Below the pieces are notes generated by a model. The model had not been told where the DNA came from. It did not search any database and was given only the letters and a program-made list of their open reading frames with translations. Of a stretch of DNA of 64,000 bases, positions 1 through 8,055 are shown one piece after another (positions within the stretch are counted from its first letter, which is position 1; each line of letters starts with the position of its first letter). Origin of the DNA: Deltaproteobacteria bacterium (GTDB taxonomy: Bacteria; Desulfobacterota; Dissulfuribacteria; Dissulfuribacterales; UBA3076). The stretch covers positions 1 through 64,000 of the forward strand of contig JAGYNZ010000007.1 of NCBI GenBank assembly GCA_018399745.1. The letters are read 5' to 3'. Position numbers and translations under genes: made by a program.

Positions 1-1
1 T

Positions 2-178
2 ACTTTTCAATTAGTTGAGGCTATTATGCGGGACCCCTTTCAAGGTATTGGTAAACCAGAGCCCTTAAAGCTTCTTGGATCAGGTGTATGGTCTCGTCGA
101 ATCACTCAAGAACATCGAATTGTTTATGTAGTCGACCATGAAAGAGTCGATGGTGTTCAAGCTCGGTATTATTATTAA
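2..178 (+). CDS. yoeB: YoeB/Txe-family toxin, 3' part only
   Basis: The window opens inside this gene; the last 58 codons are present. They show the family's C-terminal block: MRDPF, GKPEPLK, a W-SRRI segment, EHRIVY and a terminal RYYY. In YoeB, the Glu/Arg/His of this half form the mRNA endonuclease site and the aromatic tail is part of it. YoeB cleaves mRNA at the ribosomal A site and is held in check by the antitoxin YefM, whose gene would lie upstream, outside the window. The stop codon TAA lies within the putative target duplication of the insertion element that follows, so the element landed at the very end of the gene without damaging it. Confidence 0.9.
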   Translation, partial: TFQLVEAIMRDPFQGIGKPEPLKLLGSGVWSRRITQEHRIVYVVDHERVDGVQARYYY

Positions 179-183
179 TTTTT

Positions 184-770
184 GGGCTCTTCTCCCGACT
201 AGTTGGCGAAAGCCTGGTAAATTTTAAGTGTAAAGTTTTGACCGTTTTCCAATCCACAGCAAGGTGTTGAGCCACTTCTGAGAGGGTCATCACTCGGCAC
301 AGTTGATAGACATAAAGGGCCAAACGATCTGTCACCCTCAGATAGGGGTGAAACAATTCCAAGTCTTCGATATGGATACCTTTGACAACGAGCACAAAAC
401 ACTTTGCGATACCGGCAGGTAATCCACGAGCAGGCATTGGCCAGATTCAGATCCCGGATCTTGCGTTGGGTCCAACTGTGAACCCCTGATGCTTTCTGCC
501 CGCATCCCTGACAGATGGGCTGAAAGCGCTTGTCGGGTTGTACCTGAATGTGAGTGCCGGTGGCTTCTGGTGTAACTGTCTGTTTGACAATTTTGGTTCG
601 ACGAAAGGGAAAATATGATGCTATACTTAGTTTGGACATCGCGGGTCTCCTTTTGATATGGTTTATCTTGGTCGACAAACTTATATTCTTGGAGATACCG
701 GATGTCCATTTTATTTGAATTCATAGCATTTTCCCCTTATTTCTTTCAACTAAATTGGAGATGATCCACA
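184..770 (-). mobile_element. Internally deleted ISL3-type insertion element
   Basis: The left end begins GGGCTCTTCTCCCGACTAGT, which is the ISL3-family terminal pattern. The right end, read on the minus strand from 768, is an imperfect inverted copy (GGATCATCTCC, then TTTAGTTGAAAG), with well over half the positions matching over about 28 bp. The flanks are TAATTTTT (176-183) and TAATTTTA (771-778), a plausible 8-bp target duplication with one mismatch, although AT-rich. ISL3 elements normally duplicate 8 bp. At under 600 bp the element is far shorter than an intact copy (about 1.2-1.5 kb), so most of the transposase has been lost from the middle and 3' side. It could only be moved by a transposase supplied from elsewhere. 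Confidence 0.65.
229..639 (-). pseudogene. ISL3-family transposase remnant, frameshifted and truncated
   Basis: The N-terminal frame starts with MSKLSIASYF and carries the zinc-ribbon-like CxxC of ISL3 transposases (CQGCG), the HSW..RKIRDL segment and a second cysteine pair (CARCQ). Near 370-400 the reading frame shifts. The other frame continues with GIHIEDLELFHPYLRVTDR and the helix-turn-helix (LSEVAQHLAVDWKTVK). After that the family sequence stops, so the whole DDE catalytic domain is absent. The protein cannot transpose DNA. The call rests on the order of these motifs. Confidence 0.75.
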
Positions 771-790
771 TAATTTTATTGTTTGAGGCA

Positions 791-907
791 TATAATGGTC
801 ATCTTTTCCAGAGCCGATACAATTCAATGGCCTGTGACGAGGATGCATATTTTCTGGAACTTGTACTTTATGTTCACATGAATCCATTTGAGATCAAGGC
901 AGGTTAA
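791..907 (+). pseudogene. REP-associated (Y1-type) transposase, C-terminal remnant
   Basis: This frame has no start codon and encodes a block typical of TnpA-REP (Transposase_17) proteins: GHLFQSRYNS, then an acidic DEDAYFLEL helix and YVHMNPFEIKAG, ending at a TAA. The upstream part with the HUH motif and catalytic tyrosine is missing. It begins right after the ISL3 element ends, so insertion or deletion at that border may have removed its 5' half. A second, overlapping piece of the same family lies at 2590-2771. Confidence 0.7.
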
Positions 908-1326
908 CGGATACCTGGCAAGGCGGATTTTGTAAAAAAGGACCCTCGCACAAGCAAATAAAAGATTAAAATATCAACTTACAGGTAACAGGATCAGGGA
1001 GAACCTGGTTAAGTCTATCGATCAGACATGTAAAAAGGCATCAATTTTAAAGAGAGCCCATAGATTCTTCAGGGCCGAAACAGGTTCCAGCCCTTTCGGC
1101 TAAGTCAAGCAGGTAATTAATTTCTATTATTTAAAACTTGCAGAAAATGCCTTCCTGTATCGCAGACCTGTTCAGTGCTTGCTAAGATAGTACTATGATC
1201 GCGGCATGTCGGGACGGGTGAAGACACAGTGCATTTATAATGCTATCCTTAAAAAGGAAGTTAAAAAGCCTGAAACAAGATTAAACAAAAGTCAATCACA
1301 AATTCGACTGTTTTGATCCTGATTTT
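908..1326. other. No gene seen
   Basis: This is the spacer between the transposase remnant and the MgtC-like gene. I see no supported reading frame, RNA gene or strong promoter. Given its neighbours on both sides, it probably contains decayed mobile DNA. Confidence 0.5.
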
Positions 1327-2589
1327 ATGGAGCAACTCTACGATATAATATTCACCTTGCTCATTGCGCTGGCCATCGGGCTATTAATCGGCATTGAACG
1401 CGGATGGAGCGACCGCCAGGAAAAGGAAGGAAGCCGCATTGCAGGCATCCGCACCTTCAGCCTTATAGGTCTGTTAGGGGGTGTCCTGGCCTCACTCTCT
1501 CAAGAGGTGAGCCAGTGGCTCATTACTGCCGGTTTTATTGCGGTTTCGGCACTGATTATTGCCTCGCATATGCTGAATGTCTGCAAAAACAGAGATGTGG
1601 GGTCCACCACGGCATTTGCCATGATGCTGACTTTTGCCCTTGCAGTATGGGCTACGTATGGATATCGAATTCCTGCCCTGGCGGTTACAGTAATCGTCAT
1701 GTCTTTGCTCGGCTATAAGCCTGTTTTGCATAAATGGCTCACCAAGATAAGGCCGCAGGATTTTTTTTCAGGCGTTAAGCTGTTGATTATTTCCGTGGTT
1801 TTTCTTCCATTGCTGCCTAACCAAGGCTATGGTCCGTGGGAAGCATTGAATCCTTACTGGATCTGGTGGATGGTGGTTTTAATATCCGGGCTTTCTTTTC
1901 TCGGATATATCGTCATTCAATTTATGGGAACGAAAATGGGGACACTGGTGACCGCCTTTACCGGTGCACTGGCGTCTTCCACTGCAGTTACCATCAGTCT
2001 GGCACGAATGGCAAAACAACATAGAGGCAACAACATATTTTCCGCAGGTGTTTTCCTCGCCTCCTCCATAATGTTTGTTCGAGTAATAGTCGAAGTGTTT
2101 ATTGTTAATCCCAGCCTGATGAATTATGTCTGGATGCCTCTGACAGCTATGTTGGCTGGTCTGCTTGTCTGTTTTTTCTGGCTGAGGCATGTACATGAAA
2201 AGGCGGATCAAAAATCCAGCCAGCAGATCGGGGTAAAGAACCCTTTACAACTGGGAATGGCCTTGCAGTTCAGCGCCTTGCTGGCTGTCATACTGCTTTT
2301 ATCCGAGGCAATGAAAGAACGGTTCGGCAATGAAGGTATATACGCACTTTCAGTGATTTCTGGATTTCTGGACGTGGATGCTATCACCCTCACCCTTTCC
2401 AAGTCGGCAAAACATGACCTGGCTGCTGAAGTGGCGACTCTGGGTATTGTACTTTCCTCTATGACCAATACCCTTATCAAAGGAATTATTTTTGCATTTA
2501 TTACTGGAATAAAGGAAAATGTACGTTTACCATTTTTTATGTTTGCAGCCATGCTGCCTGGTTTGCTCATTTCGATTTTTTGGTTGTAG
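1327..2589 (+). CDS. MgtC/DUF4010 family membrane protein
   Basis: The 420-residue hydrophobic protein has about twelve membrane segments. The first 130 residues match the MgtC/SapB N-terminal domain, with the hallmarks GLLIGIERGW and GIRTFSLIGLLG. The remainder resembles DUF4010, with a conserved central pattern (TGALASSTAVTISLAR) and a second DVDAITL/NTLIKG block near the C-terminus. Proteins of this double type are inner-membrane proteins of unsettled function; MgtC itself is tied to magnesium stress and modulation of ATP synthase. There is no operon partner: transposase remnants lie on both sides. The start ATG is in a weak ribosome-binding context. Confidence 0.85.
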   Translation: MEQLYDIIFTLLIALAIGLLIGIERGWSDRQEKEGSRIAGIRTFSLIGLLGGVLASLSQEVSQWLITAGFIAVSALIIASHMLNVCKNRDVGSTTAFAMMLTFALAVWATYGYRIPALAVTVIVMSLLGYKPVLHKWLTKIRPQDFFSGVKLLIISVVFLPLLPNQGYGPWEALNPYWIWWMVVLISGLSFLGYIVIQFMGTKMGTLVTAFTGALASSTAVTISLARMAKQHRGNNIFSAGVFLASSIMFVRVIVEVFIVNPSLMNYVWMPLTAMLAGLLVCFFWLRHVHEKADQKSSQQIGVKNPLQLGMALQFSALLAVILLLSEAMKERFGNEGIYALSVISGFLDVDAITLTLSKSAKHDLAAEVATLGIVLSSMTNTLIKGIIFAFITGIKENVRLPFFMFAAMLPGLLISIFWL

Positions 2590-2771
2590 CAGCGTGCAAT
2601 CTTGATGAAGGACAGGCAGCCCAGACCTTGTCCCGAAGCATGAGGCGGTTTCTTACCGTATATGTCATCAACTTTAACCGCAGACACAAACGCCGGGGAC
2701 ATCTATTTCAGAAGCGCTATAAATCAATTGTATTTTAGGATGATCCTTATCTATTGGAATTGACCAGGTAA
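2590..2771 (+). pseudogene. REP-associated (Y1-type) transposase, middle remnant with stop
   Basis: Read in the frame of the ATG at 2640, the translation gives LSRSMRRFLTVYVINFNRR, then HKRRGHLFQKRYKSIVF, an in-frame TAG at 2736-2738, and DDPYLLELTR before a second stop. This is the central to C-terminal part of the RAYT/Transposase_17 fold. The HUH motif that should precede it is not present and the C-terminal MNP block is lost. The gene is clearly dead. It starts directly after the stop of the MgtC-like gene and belongs to the same family as the piece at 791-907. Confidence 0.75.
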
Positions 2772-2923
2772 ATTCATTCAGAAAAAGAGTCTATTATTTT
2801 TTACTAAGAATTTATCAGAAAAAGATTTTGAAATGCTTTGCCTATTCTGTTATGAAATATTATGAAAAATGGTAAGGGGAAAATATCTCAACTGTTCAAA
2901 GCCCGGAGGAAGGGAGTAAAAAG

Positions 2924-3424
2924 TTGTCTGTATGCCGTAAACGTCTCATAATTTGGCTTGTACTGACAGGCGTATCTATCGCCACCGGAATAGGTATAGA
3001 TACAGCCTTGAAAACCGAGGCCTTCCCCACCCTTCTACGACTGGTTGGTTTTATTGGTATAGTATTGGCACATTTTCCGCTGAAAAGAACAGGGAAGCTA
3101 TTAATTGCCTTGGGGGAACCGAAAGAATGGGGATGTACCAGCAGATTGATCACCACTGATATCTACCAGTGTGTTCGTCATCCTCATCACCTTGCTATTG
3201 GAATCTTTATGACTTCTCTTGGATTACTCATCGGACACATATGGTCTTTCTTAATCATCAGTATCAGCCAATGGATATGGATTATTGCATTTTTATTTAT
3301 GGTTGAAGAGAAAGAAGTGAAAGAAAAATTCGGAGAAGAATATAAGGCATATAGCCAGAGAGTACCAATGCTACTCCCAAAACCAGGCTGCATCTTCAGG
3401 GTATTGACTAAATCTCTTAAGTAA
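2924..3424 (+). CDS. Isoprenylcysteine carboxyl methyltransferase-like membrane protein
   Basis: The 166-residue protein has four or so membrane segments and the ICMT/PEMT-type C-terminal signature: RHPHHLAIGIF, followed after two membrane segments by EEKEVKEKFGEEYKAYSQRVP. In this family that region binds S-adenosylmethionine and the Glu/His residues act in methyl transfer. Bacterial members methylate lipids or small molecules, and the substrate here cannot be read from sequence. The start is TTG, chosen because a strong GGAGGAAGGG Shine-Dalgarno sequence sits about 10 bases upstream and the nearby ATG is out of frame. It is followed after 38 bp by the flavoprotein gene on the same strand. 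Confidence 0.8.
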   Translation: MSVCRKRLIIWLVLTGVSIATGIGIDTALKTEAFPTLLRLVGFIGIVLAHFPLKRTGKLLIALGEPKEWGCTSRLITTDIYQCVRHPHHLAIGIFMTSLGLLIGHIWSFLIISISQWIWIIAFLFMVEEKEVKEKFGEEYKAYSQRVPMLLPKPGCIFRVLTKSLK

Positions 3425-3462
3425 CCACAAGAATAATTTCATCACATCAAGAATAAATAATA

Positions 3463-4419
3463 ATGGAAAATATGGACAACAAAATTATCCCTACATATGA
3501 CGTAATAATTTTAGGTAGTGGACCCGCCGGTCTGCAGGCCTCAATTCATGCCGCAAGAAAAAAGGCCAAGGTGCTGGTGTTAGGACGGCCGGAATCCAGC
3601 AGTCTATACAAGGCCCATATTGAGAATTACTGCTGTGTAACCGGGGTAAAGACAGGAGAAGAACTCCTTTCAACAGGCATTCAACAGGCAAAATCTTTTG
3701 GTGCGGAATTTTTACCAGAAGATGTCGTGGCCGTCACTTCCCTGCAGGGTAATGGTTATGAAGTTGCAGTCGAGAGCGGAAAGGCTTACTCCGGCTATGC
3801 CCTGATAGTCTCCACTGGCGTAAAGCGTCAAGGCCTCGGGCTTAAAAAAGAGAAAGAATTCATAGGAAAAGGGGTCAGCTACTGCGTTGATTGTGATGCG
3901 AATTTTTATAGAGACGCAGTGGTAGCAGTGGTCGGAGACGGAAGCGCAGCTGCTCATGGGGCGGTGACCCTTAGCAAGGTAGCCAGAAAGGTGACACTTA
4001 TTACCAAGGATCTCAAGGTGAGTCCCGAGCTCAAGTCAGATCTTGAAAAAAGAAACGTTATAATGGCTATCAACAGCAAAATAAAGGAACTCAAAGGAAC
4101 TGACAATCTGGAAGCCGTGGTGCTCAGCGACGACACAGAACTGTCCCTGGACGGACTCTTCATTGAAAAAGGTGCCAAGGGTGCGATGGAACTTACGGCC
4201 GTTCTGGGAGTTATCCTGGACCCTGAAAAATTCACCTATATCGTCACCGACAAAGACCAGGCCACAAACATAGCCGGAATATATGCGGCAGGGGATATAT
4301 GTGGAACTCCCTGGCAAATGGCAAAAGCGGTAGGAGAAGGTTGTATTGCCGGGCTTTCCGCAAGCAGTTATGCGCTTAAAAGGAGGAGGCTGGAAGAAAC
4401 CCCTTCCAAAATAGATTGA
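3463..4419 (+). CDS. Thioredoxin reductase-like FAD/NAD(P)H oxidoreductase
   Basis: The 318-residue protein has the two-Rossmann architecture of TrxB. An FAD-binding GSGPAG lies near residue 18, a redox-active CVDCD at about residues 141-144 (the usual TrxB motif is CATC), a second dinucleotide-binding VVGDGSAA follows it, and a C-terminal YAAGDICG binds FAD. The length fits the family (310-320). The NAD(P) site lacks a clear HRR.. pattern after the second glycine loop, so the electron donor is uncertain and it may be a ferredoxin- or NADH-linked relative rather than classical TrxB. No thioredoxin gene is adjacent. The role is presumably cytoplasmic thiol-disulfide maintenance. Confidence 0.85.
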   Translation: MENMDNKIIPTYDVIILGSGPAGLQASIHAARKKAKVLVLGRPESSSLYKAHIENYCCVTGVKTGEELLSTGIQQAKSFGAEFLPEDVVAVTSLQGNGYEVAVESGKAYSGYALIVSTGVKRQGLGLKKEKEFIGKGVSYCVDCDANFYRDAVVAVVGDGSAAAHGAVTLSKVARKVTLITKDLKVSPELKSDLEKRNVIMAINSKIKELKGTDNLEAVVLSDDTELSLDGLFIEKGAKGAMELTAVLGVILDPEKFTYIVTDKDQATNIAGIYAAGDICGTPWQMAKAVGEGCIAGLSASSYALKRRRLEETPSKID

Positions 4420-4443
4420 AAATTTAGGACAAGGCCTCGAAGT

Positions 4444-4504
4444 GAAGCCTCCTGTTTGAGGTTTTGTTTGTTTAGCACCTATATCTTAACAGGAGGTTTC
4501 TTTT
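4444..4504 (+). terminator. Possible intrinsic terminator after the flavoprotein gene
   Basis: The arms GAAGCCTCCTGTT (4444-4456) and AACAGGAGGTTTC (4488-4500) pair at 12 of 13 positions and are followed by TTTT. The loop is long (about 31 nt) and T-rich, so this is an atypical terminator or another kind of stem-loop. Confidence 0.45.
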
Positions 4505-5401
4505 CTGGCGGCCCATTACTTATCAGAAGAATATAGTCATTCCTCATTATTATATATTGATTCAATAATTTATTCCGAAATATCCATCTCTTTTAAGTCA
4601 GCTGTATTAAATTTAGATCTATTAACCAGAGATGTCTCAAGATACCAGTAATACTTTCCAACTGTAAAATTAATAGCGCAATAACAATCATAGAACACGC
4701 TTGGATCAACTCATCTTATAGTAATTTTAAAACTTCATAGACAAGATCAGCGTCACCCGATATCCATTCATTCCAGCGCCGATATTCCTTTGCCCCCTCA
4801 ACTCAAAAATACCCTTCCGACCACCTGCGCTTCATTTCAGACCACCACTGAAAACATTCGTTTCAGCTTCAGTTTCTCAAAGGTCTAATACCTGTGAGGA
4901 AAACAGAGGCTGTCACCCCAAATTGTGCGCATATTGTAGTCATCAGGAGATGAGAATCCATTGAATTGGAAAATTGAGTTCATTGGCCCACAGTTTTATT
5001 ATTTTAATAAAAACGACCGAGAAAGATTTTAAATCTTGGCACATAAAAACATTTGGTTGCAAATAAAATGAATGGCAACCGAATTACATGCCTTAATTGG
5101 ACTGGCGCTCCGCATCGGCCGGCAAGAATGACTTTAGGCCGCTATTGCGAGAAGTTATAAAATCCAAAGAGATATAATATAATGGATTGATGCAGGATTG
5201 ATATTATGGAAAAATACATTAATTTGCCTCTCGATAACTGGTTCAGCATATTCACCGGCGCGCCTGCTTTTTGAGTTGTATGGCGCCTTCTGATCTGTTG
5301 TTCTGTGATCGGACAGCGCCTGAGAGCGTGATAAAATTGTCCGCGGCCGCACAATCTTCGCAGTGGGCGTGGTCGTTAAAAAAAATTCAATAAGGTAATC
5401 C
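4505..5401. other. Long spacer without a recognisable gene
   Basis: About 0.9 kb of AT-rich DNA lies between the flavoprotein gene and the amino-sugar operon. Open frames here are short and resemble nothing I know. Two overlapping TATAAT hexamers (5173-5178 and 5178-5183) lie upstream of the operon, but no -35 element is at a proper distance. The promoter of the downstream operon must lie here or close by. Confidence 0.5.
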
Positions 5402-6655
5402 GTGGAACTAAAAGTCAGATCGTATGAAAAGATTGCCATATTAGTCAATAAAGGGGTGAACATTCCCAATCCATTGACGCTGGATATCGGCAACGAAGTC
5501 TCTCCTGACCACATTTCAGCCAATGGGGTGACAATCTATCCCGGTTGTCGGATTTATGGCAAAAATACGGTCATATCGGCTGGGACAGTGCTTGGCTGCG
5601 AAGCGCCGGTCACGATTGATGACTGCCAGCTCGGACCGAATGTCAAACTGCGGGGCGGCTATTTCAATAAGGCCGTGTTCCTCGAAAAGGCCAATCTGGG
5701 ATTGGGCTCGCACGTGCGTGCAGGGTGTATTCTGGAGGAAGAGGCTAACGGTGCCCATTGTGTAGGCTTGAAGCAGACCATTCTTTTCCCGTTTGTCACG
5801 CTGGGAAGCCTGATCAATTTCTGCGACTGTCTCATGGCAGGCGGAACAAGCCGGAAAGACCACAGCGAAGTCGGCAGTTCATTCATCCATTTCAATTTCA
5901 CACCGGACGGCGACAAGACAACCGCATCGCTGATCGGCGATGTGCCAAGGGGCGTCATGCTCAATCAACCCGCTATTTTTCTGGGCGGGCAGGGTGGTAT
6001 AGTCGGGCCTGCGCGTGTCGGCTTCGGTGATGTGATTGCCGCAGGGACCCTGTTACGCAAGGATATTGACGAGGAAAACAAGTTGGTCTTCGGCAAAGGC
6101 ATGTCAGGAGAAATAAAGGACCGACATCCCAACAGCTATACCTCCATCGGCCGCATTGTTGGTAACAACATCCGCTATCTGGCGAATCTGGTGGCTCTTG
6201 AACAATGGTATACACACGTCCGCCAGCCCTTTTTCCAGAAGCAGGAGTTCGGCGATCTTGTCTATGCCGGGGCCATGACAAACCTGTCGTTGGCAAAAGA
6301 CGAGCGTATTAAACGTCTCCAGGCTATGGCGGACAAAGCTAAAGCCGCTATTGGAAAATATCCAGATAAAAAACAGTTTGATGCCGGGAAACAGGAATTT
6401 TACGCCGCGGTCAAAACGATCCGGGACATATTTTTCCAACTTCCTGCAAACAACCTCGGTGCGGAGTGGCGCGATGGTTTTATTGCCTCGGTTCATACGC
6501 ACATCCAGGGCGGCGGTAAAAAATATATTGATTTTATCAAAGGTCTACCGGCCGATGCATCCAGAACAGGCGTACAATGGCTTGAGACCATCATTGAAAG
6601 GCTTTGTGGTGAAACGCAAGGGCTCATGCCGTCGTTGGACCTGTTCAAAAAGTAA
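5402..6655 (+). CDS. Left-handed beta-helix (hexapeptide) acyltransferase-like protein
   Basis: In this 417-residue protein, roughly residues 40-230 form hexapeptide repeats of the left-handed beta-helix type (for instance GVTIYPGCRIYGKNTVIS and GGIVGPARVGFGDVIAAGTL), as in the C-terminal acetyltransferase half of GlmU. The N-terminal uridylyltransferase domain of GlmU is absent: there is no LAAGxGxRM loop. The last 170 residues are mostly helical and unique. The start is GTG at 5402. The gene heads a run of five closely spaced genes with glmM next, which suggests a role in acetylating glucosamine phosphate or a related amino sugar. The specific reaction is inference. Confidence 0.75.
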   Translation: MELKVRSYEKIAILVNKGVNIPNPLTLDIGNEVSPDHISANGVTIYPGCRIYGKNTVISAGTVLGCEAPVTIDDCQLGPNVKLRGGYFNKAVFLEKANLGLGSHVRAGCILEEEANGAHCVGLKQTILFPFVTLGSLINFCDCLMAGGTSRKDHSEVGSSFIHFNFTPDGDKTTASLIGDVPRGVMLNQPAIFLGGQGGIVGPARVGFGDVIAAGTLLRKDIDEENKLVFGKGMSGEIKDRHPNSYTSIGRIVGNNIRYLANLVALEQWYTHVRQPFFQKQEFGDLVYAGAMTNLSLAKDERIKRLQAMADKAKAAIGKYPDKKQFDAGKQEFYAAVKTIRDIFFQLPANNLGAEWRDGFIASVHTHIQGGGKKYIDFIKGLPADASRTGVQWLETIIERLCGETQGLMPSLDLFKK

Positions 6656-6688
6656 CCGTTCACATCTCTTTCAGAAGGAGTCAGTTAT

Positions 6689-8038
6689 ATGCGTCAATTA
6701 TTCGGTACAGACGGGATACGCGGGGAGGCCAATCGTTATCCCATGAATGCAATCATCGCCTTTTCGGTCGGACAGGCACTCACGTATCTTTTACGGACAC
6801 CTCATCATAAACCCAGGATCATTATCGGAAAAGATACCAGAATTTCGGGCTATATGCTGGAAAGCTCGCTTGAGGCCGGTATTACCTCCATGGGAGGGAT
6901 CTCATATTTGGTCGGTGTGCTGCCGACGCCCGGTATTGCCTTTTTGACACAGAGTATGCGCGCGGATTCCGGCATTGTGATCTCTGCTTCGCATAATCCG
7001 TTTCAGGACAATGGAATCAAGATCTTCGCAGGTAATGGCTTAAAATTGTCAGATGAACAGGAGGATACGATCGAGAAGCTGATCCTTGGAGGCAAACTGC
7101 CCGATATGGTGCCGCCTGCGGCAGAGATCGGATACGCATATCGGATCGAAGATGCGCGTGGCCGGTATATCGTATTTCTGAAGAACACCTTTCCCCGTGC
7201 CCTGTCTATGGAGGGAATGAAGATTGTCCTGGATACCGGCAACGGAGCCGCCTACAAAGTTGCGCCGGATACATTTTGGGAGCTCGGCGCAGAGGTAGAT
7301 GTCATTCACAATGACCCGAACGGTCTCAATATCAATGACAATTGCGGTTCACAGTATACCAATGACCTGAAAAAACGGGTCCTGGAAACAGGTGCGGCCA
7401 TCGGACTCGCCTTTGATGGGGATGCCGATCGTCTCATTGCCGTGGATGAAAAAGGGAACGAGATCACCGGCGATCAGATCGCGATCATCTGCGCCAAGGC
7501 ATTAAAAGAAGCGGGCCTGCTGAAAAATGACCTGCTTGTCACGACTGTAATGAGTAATCTCGGTCTTATCATCGCTTGCAAAAAGTATGGTATTAAACAC
7601 CATGCGGCGAAAGTGGGAGACCGGTATGTCCTGGAAGACATGAGGCGTTTGGGGAGCATTATCGGCGGCGAGGATTCGGGCCACCTGATTTTTCTAGACC
7701 ATCATACCACTGGCGACGGCACGCTGACTGCCATGCAGTTAATTGCCGTTATGGTAAAAACCGGCAAACCTTTGTCTGAGCTTGCCAAACTCATGGATGT
7801 CTTTCCGCAAAGGCTTATCAATGTTCCGGTCAAAAGCAAACCAGAACTCGATACTGTGCCTCAGGTCATGGACATCATCAAACAGGTTGAGCAAGAACTT
7901 GGTGAAAGCGGACGCGTGCTGGTGCGCTATTCAGGCACCCAGAATCTCTGCCGTGTGATGGTTGAAGGTCCCACCATCGACTTAACTGAAAAATACTGCC
8001 AGCAGATTGCCCATGTGTTACAGACCGCGATAAAATAA
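6689..8038 (+). CDS. glmM: Phosphoglucosamine mutase
   Basis: This enzyme interconverts glucosamine-6-phosphate and glucosamine-1-phosphate, the step before UDP-GlcNAc synthesis. The protein begins RQLFGTDGIRGEAN, has the phosphoserine loop GIVISASHNPFQDNGIK, the metal-binding FDGDADR and the C-terminal phosphate-binding RYSGTQNLCRVMVEG. Its 449 residues match the family length of about 445. An AGAAGGAG ribosome site precedes the ATG. It sits 33 bp after the beta-helix protein gene and 17 bp before the NagB-like gene, so the set is very likely one transcript. Confidence 0.97.
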   Translation: MRQLFGTDGIRGEANRYPMNAIIAFSVGQALTYLLRTPHHKPRIIIGKDTRISGYMLESSLEAGITSMGGISYLVGVLPTPGIAFLTQSMRADSGIVISASHNPFQDNGIKIFAGNGLKLSDEQEDTIEKLILGGKLPDMVPPAAEIGYAYRIEDARGRYIVFLKNTFPRALSMEGMKIVLDTGNGAAYKVAPDTFWELGAEVDVIHNDPNGLNINDNCGSQYTNDLKKRVLETGAAIGLAFDGDADRLIAVDEKGNEITGDQIAIICAKALKEAGLLKNDLLVTTVMSNLGLIIACKKYGIKHHAAKVGDRYVLEDMRRLGSIIGGEDSGHLIFLDHHTTGDGTLTAMQLIAVMVKTGKPLSELAKLMDVFPQRLINVPVKSKPELDTVPQVMDIIKQVEQELGESGRVLVRYSGTQNLCRVMVEGPTIDLTEKYCQQIAHVLQTAIK

Positions 8039-8055
8039 GAGAAGAGGATATTTAC

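Noticed and set aside
5173-5183. Two overlapping TATAAT hexamers as an operon promoter
   Set aside because: No -35 element at 16-18 bp; the nearest candidate (TTGCGA at 5145) is 22 bp away. The region is AT-rich and such hexamers arise by chance.
5142-5523. Leftward open frames before and across the start of the beta-helix protein gene
   Set aside because: They overlap a recognised gene on the other strand and show no motif.
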